Below, one piece after another: positions 1-8,500 of a stretch of 64,000 nucleotides of DNA. A model generated the notes under the pieces. It had not been told where the DNA came from. It worked only from the letters and a program-made list of their open reading frames with translations, and did no database searches. The stretch is from Shewanella sp. GD04112. Its GTDB lineage: Bacteria; Pseudomonadota; Gammaproteobacteria; Enterobacterales; Shewanellaceae. The DNA lies in the NCBI RefSeq assembly GCF_029835735.1, contig NZ_JAOEAL010000001.1, positions 2,480,001-2,544,000 on the forward strand, written 5' to 3'. Numbering within the stretch: the stretch's first letter is position 1; the number at the start of each line of letters is the position of its first letter. Both the position numbers and the translations under genes were made by a program.

Positions 1-1
1 C

Positions 2-649
2 CTAAGCCAAACTCAAACGGCTCAGGATTGGTTAAAAGCATTGCAAGCATTGCTAACAAAATTGGTATCTCAAGTGCCCACGCATTTAGTGCCTGTTCTA
101 CAGGAGTTACAACAGCAGTCGCCAACTCAATTGCTAGAGTGGGGCACTCAACTGAGGCAAGGGGAGTTTAGTGCCGTGCCTGCGCAGTACAGCCTATTTA
201 TTTGGGCGGGATTGTCCTTGTATTGGTCACACTGGGCCCCCATGGTGATTGCACGAATGGATGTGAATAAGGTTAAACAGTCTAGCCTTTGCCCGGTGTG
301 CGGCAGTCATCCCGTCGCCAGCATGATTGTCGATGAGCCACGGGAAGGGCTGCGCTATCTGCATTGCAGTCTGTGTGAAAGCGAGTGGCACTATGTGCGC
401 GCCCATTGTACCTGCTGCGAGCAATCCCGGGAGATGTCAATTTGGTCGTTTGATGACCATAAGGCAGCCGTGCGGATTGAGAGCTGCGAGGCGTGCAAGG
501 GATACACTAAGATGTTGTTTACCAACCGTTTGCCATTGTTAGATGCGGCAGCGGACGATATCGCATCGATGGGATTGGATGCCGAGCTCAATGCAAAGGG
601 CTATGGTGCCACAACGGTAAATCCACTGTTACTTGCACATGAAGCCTAA
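2..649 (+). CDS. fdhE: FdhE, formate dehydrogenase accessory protein (5' end outside window)
   Basis: FdhE is a cytoplasmic rubredoxin-like protein needed for maturation of respiratory formate dehydrogenases. The frame is open back to the window edge, so the gene is cut at its 5' side; the TTG at position 41 is only an internal codon. The visible 215 residues hold the family's paired cysteines: CPVC, CSLC, CTCC and CEAC, spaced as two metal-binding knuckles, followed by the conserved DDIASMGLDAELNAKGY stretch near the C-terminus. The family is about 300 residues, so roughly the C-terminal two thirds is present. No other fdh gene is visible because the window starts here. It is the last core gene before the inverted-repeat island that begins near 955. 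Confidence 0.9.
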   Translation, partial: LSQTQTAQDWLKALQALLTKLVSQVPTHLVPVLQELQQQSPTQLLEWGTQLRQGEFSAVPAQYSLFIWAGLSLYWSHWAPMVIARMDVNKVKQSSLCPVCGSHPVASMIVDEPREGLRYLHCSLCESEWHYVRAHCTCCEQSREMSIWSFDDHKAAVRIESCEACKGYTKMLFTNRLPLLDAAADDIASMGLDAELNAKGYGATTVNPLLLAHEA

Positions 650-702
650 ATAGTAAAAAGGATTAATAAACAAGGCCATGGATGGTTTTGATACTGTATG
701 TT

Positions 703-734
703 CCATTCGGTCACCACTTAGTGTGACCGAATGG
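703..734 (+). other. Perfect 12-bp stem-loop downstream of fdhE
   Basis: Arms CCATTCGGTCAC and GTGACCGAATGG are separated by 8 nt. The hairpin starts 53 nt after the fdhE stop. There is no T-run on either side, so a classical intrinsic terminator is not supported; it may be a processing or transcription-pausing structure. Confidence 0.5.
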
Positions 735-954
735 TCATCGACTGTGATATCAAACTAACTGATTCAAATCTTATTCGTGCGCTACGTGAAATCTGCAAAA
801 CTTGCAGGGGCAATCTTGCCAAATATTCACGTAGGAACGCCTTGAAAATAGCGTAGAAGTAACCCATCAAATGTATCTATCCCTTGATTAAACAAAAATC
901 AACGGTAAGCGCTAAACGAGGACAATCTTAACCCTTTATTGGGCGGACAATTAG
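735..954. other. Intergenic, no gene seen
   Basis: No reading frame with coding character or a ribosome site was found between the fdhE stem-loop and the left end of the island. It appears to be chromosomal flank. Confidence 0.5.
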
Positions 955-960
955 ACGCAT

Positions 961-986
961 GAAAATTCTCACCGAGAATCAGAATG
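961..986 (+). repeat. Left terminal inverted repeat of the island
   Basis: It begins GAAAATTCTCACC and ends GAATCAGAATG. It pairs with 17411-17436 in inverted orientation with 2 mismatches in 26. It is preceded by the direct repeat ACGCAT at 955-960. Confidence 0.7.
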
Positions 987-1597
987 AGCCTTCAATAAAA
1001 TCAGATAGTTATACCTCTATTTCAGAATGCATCAAAACGAAGATTCTCACATAAATCAGAATGAGCTATATATTTATATTAACTATCTGAAATTTCTATA
1101 TTTATTTTAAAAAGTGGTGCAGGCCGTTATAGATAAACCCACATAGGTAACGTTTTCAATGAAGTGACTGACCACAAGATTGAGTAGATGCTATTGGCAA
1201 TACCTTTCCATTATGCCCCCTTCATCCGTAAAAAAAACAACTGTCTGGACACCGACATTTTTATTACAAAATTTCTCCGTTTTTTTGTTAAATCAATGCA
1301 AAAGTTTCAGTATTTTTGTCCAAATATTGTTGGTTATTATCCAAAATTCATAAATGTAAGGTTAGTATCAGATTGATATTAACTTATTGTTTTAAATGGG
1401 TTCCTGAGCAATTTCGTACCCTTTGCTAAATTCATATCCTGTTCGTCTTAGAGCATTGGAATCTAGAATGAGTGCCCAACCAAAATATGAATGGTCCATC
1501 TATGAAAATTAGCGACTGGCTGCCCGATTGATAGAACACTTATCCATGTCTTTTTCGTTGCTCTACACCGAACAGTGGCGATTCAAAGGAGGTTATT
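987..1597. other. AT-rich region without a supported gene; contains an internal end-motif copy
   Basis: Positions 1043-1065 hold ATTCTCAC followed by TCAGAATGAG, a second copy of the motif seen in the terminal repeat. A small open frame at 1188-1376 has no ribosome site or family resemblance. Sequence from about 1380 to 1590 gives only short interrupted frames and may be decayed coding DNA. Confidence 0.4.
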
Positions 1598-1768
1598 ATG
1601 GCTAAATCACTGAACGAACTTAGAAAGAGGCTTAAGCCACAAGTGCAATTGGCTGCTAGAGCTAAAGCAGAAGAAATTCTCGCTGAAATGAGCATGAAAG
1701 ATGTGACTAAATCGCGTGGTCATAATGAGGCTACTGTCGAATTTCTGATTCCAGAAAGAAAAAATTAG
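1598..1768 (+). CDS. Small protein resembling the N-terminus of an XRE/HigA-type antitoxin
   Basis: This 56-residue frame starts with ATG placed 6 nt after a strong AGGAGG ribosome site. The sequence MAKSLNELRKRLKP then LAARAKAEEILAEMSM resembles the linker and first helix of helix-turn-helix antitoxins, which normally continue for another 40-50 residues of HTH. Here it stops soon after, in a stretch (KSRGHNEATVEF) that could be a diverged or frame-disrupted HTH. No toxin gene is recognisable next to it. It is probably a remnant of a toxin-antitoxin locus, but expression of the short product is possible given the good ribosome site. Confidence 0.4.
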   Translation: MAKSLNELRKRLKPQVQLAARAKAEEILAEMSMKDVTKSRGHNEATVEFLIPERKN

Positions 1769-1977
1769 TGGCAAAAGAAATGGATAAAACTAGGTAGCGA
1801 AGTAGTGGTGATTCAACCAACTTGAAATTAATTTGCCCCTTTCTTTGTTTCGCATGACCAAGTTAGCTCAGCTTGGTATTGAACCGTTGACCTAATTTTA
1901 GTAATGCTACAAGTGCCTACTGTTCTAGAGGCTAACCAGAGTCCCCGATAGAGGTCAATAAAATCGATCATTTCTGG

Positions 1978-2341
1978 GGTTTGCAATCTAGCACCGCGAC
2001 TGCGAAAAAAGCCGCTGCCTTCTTCAAAATTTCGTTAGCTTGTTTTAGCTCTCAGTTTTTACGTTTAAGCTCTTTAAGCCTGGTGGCCGTATCAGTTGTG
2101 ACTCCAGTTTTCTCTCCAGAGGGCGGTTCCATTTTGTTAACCCATACTCGAAGGCTTTCTGGGGTACAACCGATCTTTGAAGCGATAGACTTGATAGCAG
2201 ACCACCGAGATGGGTGCTCACGCTCTGCTGTTAAAACCATACGAACCGCACGTTCGCTGACTTCTGGGGAATAAGTAATTCTTTTTCTCATTGGCTAATT
2301 CTCTCAAGAAAGTTAGCCTCCGACAAACTAGGATCAATTCA
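1978..2341 (-). pseudogene. IS3-family OrfA remnant
   Basis: Read on the minus strand, the frame from 2291 starts MRKRITYSPEVSERAVRMV and shows the helix-turn-helix of IS3-family OrfA (SIASKIGCTPESLRVWV). A TGA at about 2052 interrupts it, after which the same frame continues with the typical coiled-coil ELKQANEILKKAAAFF before degenerating. The sequence TGAATTGATCC ending at 2341 looks like the insertion sequence's terminal repeat. OrfB is essentially missing. The copy is inactive. Confidence 0.7.
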
Positions 2342-2395
2342 TCCTCCACGCTTTTTTACTCAGTTTGTTTTCACAAGCCGTAGTGGAGTTATGAA

Positions 2396-3262
2396 TCACA
2401 AGATCCACCGTTTTAAACTATGTGGCTGAGCGACCGTGAGCTGGTTAGCTTGAGGTGAAGATTTCAGCTTTTTTGTGTCAAGGCATATGTTTAGGCGTTT
2501 TACGTAATACTTAATCAAAGCTCTTCTGCAAGATACGAAAAACTGTGCTTCAAGCATCCCATAGTCTGCTTTTACAACCAGTTGCTGTTCTTGAGTAAGA
2601 AAGGGGTTCGTTGTGATTTCGAAAGTTTCTTCGATGTTCCAATCGTCATCATCTTCTTTGGTCAAAGAAGACTTATCGAGGATTTCAGGTTCATTCCTGA
2701 ATCGGCTTAGAACAAAGTCTCGAAATCCCTTCTTCTCTTCACAGTAAGCTCGTACGTGCCATCTAAAACCATCGAAAACAAGGGTGTGCGGTGCAATGTT
2801 TCTTCCTCGCTCAGAAGGGTGCTCTAACGAAACATAGTCAACATCAACACATCGCTGCTCTCTTGCTGCTTGAAGCAAACGCCTAACGATAATTGGTGCA
2901 ACATGGCGGTCAGGTACACTGAGCACGATCGAGTTTGCTTGCCCTAGCCCTTGAAGGTCAAAACCATCAATATTTTCGTTAGTGTATTTGTTTAATAGAG
3001 ACAGGTACTCGTTTGGCGTTCCCTGCGTAAAACGTGGTTTAAAGTCATTAGTGGGTCTATAGCCTTTAATCCCCCGGTCATGAACAAGCGGAGGTATTTC
3101 GAAAAGCTTCTGATAGTTAGCAATGTCTCTCGATGCTTGCTGCCGCCCGATGTTGAATGAATTGCAAAGATGATTGGTTGTGAGCCTGCCTTCCCAAAGG
3201 GCAACGATTTCAATGAGTCGAAATCTAAGAAGCTGCTCCCATTTAACGTCAGCGGTAACCAT
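2396..3262 (-). CDS. WYL-domain transcriptional regulator, BrxR/CapW type
   Basis: BrxR/CapW proteins are dimeric repressors that control BREX, CBASS and other phage-defence loci. The protein (288 residues from the chosen ATG at 3262, MVTADVKWEQLLRFRLIEIV) has an N-terminal winged helix typical of the family (ALWEGRLTTNHLCNSFNIGRQQASRDIANY), a WYL domain around residues 120-200 with the HTLVFDGFRWHVRAYCE core and FRDFVLSRF, and a C-terminal dimerisation part. The frame extends 26 codons upstream, but those residues are hydrophobic, unlike the family, and run through the candidate operator, so 3262 is preferred. It is transcribed divergently from the jet operon and most likely represses it and itself. 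Confidence 0.8.
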   Translation of the reverse strand: MVTADVKWEQLLRFRLIEIVALWEGRLTTNHLCNSFNIGRQQASRDIANYQKLFEIPPLVHDRGIKGYRPTNDFKPRFTQGTPNEYLSLLNKYTNENIDGFDLQGLGQANSIVLSVPDRHVAPIIVRRLLQAAREQRCVDVDYVSLEHPSERGRNIAPHTLVFDGFRWHVRAYCEEKKGFRDFVLSRFRNEPEILDKSSLTKEDDDDWNIEETFEITTNPFLTQEQQLVVKADYGMLEAQFFVSCRRALIKYYVKRLNICLDTKKLKSSPQANQLTVAQPHSLKRWIL

Positions 3263-3288
3263 GTAATGCCTGTTTTTGCTACATGTTA

Positions 3289-3307
3289 ATGTATACAGAC
3301 TATACAT
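3289..3307. promoter_or_regulatory. Palindromic candidate operator between the WYL regulator and jetA
   Basis: ATGTATA and TATACAT form perfect 7-bp arms around a 5-bp spacer CAGAC. It lies 27 bp upstream of the regulator start and about 130 bp upstream of jetA. BrxR-type regulators bind inverted repeats in their own divergent promoter regions, so position and symmetry fit. Binding is inferred, not shown. Confidence 0.5.
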
Positions 3308-3438
3308 CAATAAAAACCACAAGTATATTGGGTATACCACTTACCAAACTCAACTTACTAAATTTGCGATAGAAAAATTGGTATTCGAGAAACATGGTAA
3401 AAATAGTGATCTAAAACGAGGAGCTTGCGCAGTTTCCT

Positions 3439-4770
3439 ATGTTCCAAACAGAAAGACTATCAGCTCTTTTAAACCAGGTTCGAATGAACGAGCCTGCATT
3501 ACACATTGAGCCAAACGAATACCTTTATTTGGCAGCCATGAGCTTATGGAATGTAAACGACGATGACGATTACCGACTTGTCGACCCAGGATATAAGGAG
3601 GAACAGTGCAACGAAATATTCTCCTACGTTGACAGGTGGCTGGGTCAAGACGACATCACCTCATTCCGGACAAGTAATTTTCTAAAACGAGCTGTTGAAC
3701 AGGGCCTCGTAATGCAGGCCGGAAGCTCGTTAAGAAACGCTGATGGCTTCTATCGACTTACTCAGCTGAGTCACGACCTCCTCAAGCCCTTTACCGGCGA
3801 CACATTGATACAGAAAGAGTCACTTTCTCAGAGATATGTACGGTTGGAGATCTTGCTTGGGAACCTACTCGTCTTGAAGATAGAGGATGACGAAGAGTGG
3901 GCTAATGAGATTAAGGCTCAGCTACCTTCATTTAGGGACCTTCTCGATGGTATTAACAAAAACCAGGAGGCCTTAATAAAAGGGTTTCAGCTTCAACGCA
4001 GCTCGATCCAGTCAGCAGCCAGCGGCTCTCTTGCGCAACAAATGCAGCACTTGATTGAGTTAATTGACGAGATTGCAGGCCAAATAAGGGACCTAAAATC
4101 GTTGATACTGAATGGGGCGGACAATGTGCTTTCTCTACTTCATGAAATCAAAGAGATGGCACATAACAGAAATGCTCCGATCAGACTTACCAATGCTATG
4201 GCTGATATTCATGACCAGCTGGATTCTATTCGTCAGTTCTCTGGGCACTCTCTTCTGGAGCTAGCAGAGTTCTTTGAGCAAGTTTTATCCACTATCCGCC
4301 TAAAAATCACCCTAGATCCAAACGCGAATCTCAATTTATTGATTGAAAAAGCAGTCCTGCAAATGGATCGGATGCCTTGGTCAATCTCTATTCTTGCGCC
4401 AGATCCTGTTGTGGAGCTCAGGGATTGGGAGGCTCCGCCTCCACCTTTGGAAAACGAACTGCCAAATGATGGCGACCCTGAAGTCATCCTTAGAAAGACC
4501 CCTAGCGACTACCTAGAAAAATTAGCTAAGGGACTCGTTGCGAGAATGTATGAGAGCGATAACGAGGTCGATATTTCAAAAGTTGCCGACCAGATCCTTT
4601 CCAATGAAGAGTTTCAATATAAAGACCGCCATCGGTTGCTGTTTTTCATCTTCGATGAGTTGATAAAAAACGGAGATTGGACACGCCCTGCCTATCACCC
4701 TGAGTGGGTACAATTAGCACACGATAATAACGTTGAAATTGAACAACAGTGGTTCAAAAAATATGACTGA
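3439..4770 (+). CDS. jetA: Wadjet JetA / MukF-like kleisin
   Basis: This is the first gene of a four-gene operon with the order of Wadjet systems (kleisin, KITE, SMC, TOPRIM nuclease), which recognise and cleave circular plasmid DNA. The 443-residue product begins with a winged-helix-like region (residues about 25-115), followed by a helical middle section (about 130-330) with many amphipathic heptads, and a C-terminal winged-helix-like part. This is the layout of MukF/kleisin proteins. The name rests mainly on operon position; primary sequence resemblance to MukF is weak by eye. GAGGAG lies about 15 nt upstream of the ATG, so an alternative nearby start is possible. The stop overlaps jetB by 8 nt, implying translational coupling. 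Confidence 0.75.
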   Translation: MFQTERLSALLNQVRMNEPALHIEPNEYLYLAAMSLWNVNDDDDYRLVDPGYKEEQCNEIFSYVDRWLGQDDITSFRTSNFLKRAVEQGLVMQAGSSLRNADGFYRLTQLSHDLLKPFTGDTLIQKESLSQRYVRLEILLGNLLVLKIEDDEEWANEIKAQLPSFRDLLDGINKNQEALIKGFQLQRSSIQSAASGSLAQQMQHLIELIDEIAGQIRDLKSLILNGADNVLSLLHEIKEMAHNRNAPIRLTNAMADIHDQLDSIRQFSGHSLLELAEFFEQVLSTIRLKITLDPNANLNLLIEKAVLQMDRMPWSISILAPDPVVELRDWEAPPPPLENELPNDGDPEVILRKTPSDYLEKLAKGLVARMYESDNEVDISKVADQILSNEEFQYKDRHRLLFFIFDELIKNGDWTRPAYHPEWVQLAHDNNVEIEQQWFKKYD

Positions 4771-5545
4771 TCATCTATTTACACACGCTCAAGACTCAAA
4801 GAAACAGTACCTTACACTAGATGATGTAATTGATGACCCCCTATTCGCGGATGTAGATTATCGCCTTAGGGGCGGGGTAAACATTACTAGTGAAGATGAC
4901 CGGTTACATACCTTTCTAGGAGAGACGGAGAGTGTGCTTCGCAAGTTTTACGGCAAGTTACACCTGGCTCTAGAAGTCACGCCTGAGAAAGTTTATTACC
5001 TAAGGCCACAGCGTCGTTCAAATGTTCCTACGACCCGATTGAACCAATTAGAAATGGTTATGGGTCTAACGATAGTTGCAATGCAATGGGAAAAAAATGC
5101 GACTGATTTCGAATGGATCCCCGTTGATTTTCTTATTGAACGATTGAAGTCTCAGCTGTCGGACGAACGGTTCGCTGAGTTGTATCGCCGTAAGCCGGGC
5201 ATTCAGACAGACCATGATGTAGGGCGTGTGAGAGAGGAAACGTTGAAGAGACTCTCTAGACTGTCACGTCTGAGTTTTATTAGGCTCAACAGAGATGAGC
5301 AGACTTTCTGGGCAACTAATGCGATCTACAGGTTTATCGAACCTTTGAAAGGCTTGAGCAGCGAAGACGAGTTGCCAGGCCGCATAAGTTCGTTAATCCA
5401 AGAGGGTTTTCTTACCGACTCACCTTCGCCCAGAGAAGAGTTAAGAGACACGCCAAGAACAGAGTCTGAACATTGGTCATCAGAAGGCCTAACTATCGAA
5501 GGTGATACTCGCGATATGTTTGATGCGGAGGAATATGATGCGTAA
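4763..5545 (+). CDS. jetB: Wadjet JetB / MukE-like KITE protein
   Basis: This is the 260-residue accessory subunit that bridges kleisin and SMC. The N-terminal segment LTLDDVIDDPLFADVDYRLRGGVNI resembles the start of MukE, and the body is predicted winged-helix with a charged C-terminal tail rich in Glu, Ser and Arg. I chose the ATG at 4763 inside the ATGACTGA overlap with jetA; the longer frame would begin with TTG at 4733, deeper inside jetA. The 3' end in turn overlaps the start of jetC. It acts with JetA and JetC as the DNA-loop-extruding motor of the system. Confidence 0.78.
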   Translation: MTDHLFTHAQDSKKQYLTLDDVIDDPLFADVDYRLRGGVNITSEDDRLHTFLGETESVLRKFYGKLHLALEVTPEKVYYLRPQRRSNVPTTRLNQLEMVMGLTIVAMQWEKNATDFEWIPVDFLIERLKSQLSDERFAELYRRKPGIQTDHDVGRVREETLKRLSRLSRLSFIRLNRDEQTFWATNAIYRFIEPLKGLSSEDELPGRISSLIQEGFLTDSPSPREELRDTPRTESEHWSSEGLTIEGDTRDMFDAEEYDA

Positions 5546-8500
5546 TTACCCATACATAAAGAGCCTGTCGCTTGTGGGCGTCAACGGAGTCTCTGCCAGA
5601 ACCCTCGATTTAGTTAATCCTCATGAACATCAGACTGATAGGCAATATGGCACCGTGGTTAGCCTTTTAGGCAAAAATGGTTCAGGGAAAACGACGCTAC
5701 TTGGGACCTTTATGTTGGCTCTCTTACCCGATATTCGCTCGGTCAGTTTGGGAACATCGGATAATTTTACTCAGACGCAGAAGATGCAGGACGCAGAAAT
5801 GTTTGAGCGCTTGGGTAATCCGTCTCTTATTGGGTTAGAGGTTGTATCTCGTGCTGGTGAAAGAGCGCTGTTTATTGTTCGCTCTGAGCGAGAGACGGGG
5901 TCCCGCTTGAAGTTTGACACGTTCAGGGTTGGGTTGTTCGATAGTTTAGCACCACTTGATTTTCTTATCGTTCGTAACGGCAACATGGTTACGCCCAGAA
6001 CTATAGATGGTATTCGAGATATAGCTGCCGAGCATGGCTGCCGACTACAAAGCTTCGACAAGATTGATAAATACATGCTGGCGTTGTTTAACGATGGTAT
6101 TTTGCCCAGAACATTCAACCGTTCTAATGAGCGTTACCAATTAGGTCAGATTTTTCACAGCGCCATGTCAGGAAAAAGAGATCAAGCTATCGGCCGAGAT
6201 CTAGCTGATTTCCTAATGACGCACTCAAGGACAAATATCAAAAGTGTGGTCGATGTGTTGTCTGGAACAATGCGAAAGCTTAGGCAGACAAGAGATGATC
6301 TGGCGCACAACTCCAAAGACTATGCGTTTTTCAAGGAGTTGTTAGAGAAGTCCTTCACTGTATCAGCTAAAGCATGGGCTCAAGCCGAGTACAATTTTTC
6401 TCGAGCAGATAAAGAAGCTACATCCTGTCGACAAGATGTTTCAGAGTGCAAAGTTTCTATTGAGAAGAGTGATCAGGATCTTACGGAGTGTCGTTCGAAA
6501 CTAGATACAAGCGTTGAGAATAGAACATCACTCGAGCAGGAAAGTGAACAGCTAAAGCCAAGACTTGCTTCTGCTGTTGAGGGCGAAATCTTCTACAAGC
6601 AGGGTAAACAAGCCTCTGTGAGTCTATTAAAGAAGGAAGCTCAACTTTACGAGAGTTTGAGTTTGTCCCAGTTGGCTGACGAAGGCGCTGACGCGTCGCG
6701 CAACAAAGTTGAACAAGCTAATCAAGATATCTTGGATATCCAAGCACAGCTCGCAGATGTGCAAGAACGTTTTATCCTTCTTGAGAAAAAGGCGGGGCAA
6801 TACCGAAATGCGAAGTCGTTATTAGATAGCGTCAAGAGCTGGTGTGGCGATAGCTTTGAACTAGCGAAGCTTAAGGGCATGATTGAAGAATACACTGCAC
6901 AATCCAAACAGCTAGCGCTAGAGGCGGACCAGCTGGGAAACAAGCTCAATAGTGCAGAGAATATCAATGAAATTCATGCTAAAGCTGCATCACTGATTCG
7001 ACGCGCTGGCGATAGCATTGACCCAAACGTCGCAAAGAATTGGTTTATCTCTACAGAGCTTAGACTCGAAGAGGAACGCCCGCTAGCCGTTAGCCTTGAA
7101 CAGATGAGAAATGGATTGAGTGCGTTGAAAAGGAATCATCGTACTGTGAACCGCATGCTTGATCGCTTTAAGCAAGCAAAGTTACCACGCATGCCTTCCA
7201 ATGAATCTGAGTACCAACAGCTTACGGAAGACAGAGGAGAAGCTCTTGAGTCGGCGAAGGAGGTGAAAGCGAGTGTCGATGCTAGGTATGAGGACGAGCG
7301 ACATATCCAGGAAGAGCTAAAGATCGAGGTTTCACGTCTCAAATCGCTGCGAACAGAGTGGCAAAATTATCAACCTGCGGTTGCACGTTTATATGAATGC
7401 TTCCCTGATACTCAATTCACGGCAGAGATGTTAGATGGGTTGATTAAAAACACGCAGAGAGAACTCAGGTCATTACGAGAGAATAACTCCCGAATAGAGA
7501 GCAATATATTTTCTTTGAAAGAGAGGATCCTTTCACTCAGCAACAGGGAAACTGGGTCATTGGAAACCCTCCAACGTTTTGCCAGCGATGTTGGCGGAGT
7601 GGCCGTAGCGGACTTGTATAGCGATATACCGTTAGAAGAAGCTGGATTCACCGAAGCGGCTTTAGGTCAGCTTATGTGCGCTATCGTAGTGAATGACCCG
7701 AGCGATGCGGCTAGAACGCTATTAGCTGAATATGGTGATAACTGGCCATTACCTGACGTGATCTTAATGACTGTAAAAAACCACAGTCCTGATCAACTAC
7801 GGAGTGGTGGCTATGACGCGGACCTGTTTTTTAAAGATCTTAGTCAAGAGTTTGTAGGTGCTGATCTAGACCTTAATCACAACGAAAATGATGTTCCTTG
7901 GGTAGTTCTCAGTGAACCCTTTGGCGGTATACGTGTTAGCGGGGTGCCTACTGAACCAGTTTTGGGTAAAGAGGCTCGGGATAAGCTGATAGCAGATCTA
8001 CAAATTGAGTTAAATTCAAAGCAAACTTTGTTTGACAGTAACGATGAGAATATATCGCTGCTGCAAAGTGGCCTAGAGCAAGCCAATCGAATCAACGTTA
8101 ATCCCTCATTGGCTTTCGCTGTTGAGCCTAATGTTGAGCTCAAAAAACAGAAATTACAACAACAAGGTAATAAGGTAGCTGACCTGTACTCTCAAACGTT
8201 GCAAGCGACCAATCGCGTAAAAACCTTAGAACTACAATGCAGTTTGCTTGAACAGCATGCGGATTCAAGTGATTTGCTAGACGTTAACTTCGACAAGGAG
8301 ATTATGGAAGCAGAGGAACAAATCATACGTTCTGAAAAGGCTAAAAAGTATGTCGATAGGTACGGCGGTACCTTCTCGCAGATAAAGCAGCAATACCCGA
8401 AGATTCGAGAAGATTATCAATCTGACATAGACACGCTAAAGCGACAACATCAACTCGCTGAACAAGATCTTAGCAATACCAACAACCGCAAGCGCGATTT

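Noticed and set aside
1188..1376. 62-residue open frame in AT-rich sequence
   Set aside because: No ribosome site, no recognisable pattern, and composition like the surrounding non-coding DNA.
3276..3509. Plus-strand frame across the jet promoter region
   Set aside because: It runs through the operator and overlaps the better-supported jetA start; it looks like chance.
5502..5535. Upstream GTG start for jetC
   Set aside because: It lies inside jetB; the ATG at 5538 has GGAGG at the ideal distance and MukB-like sequence starts there.
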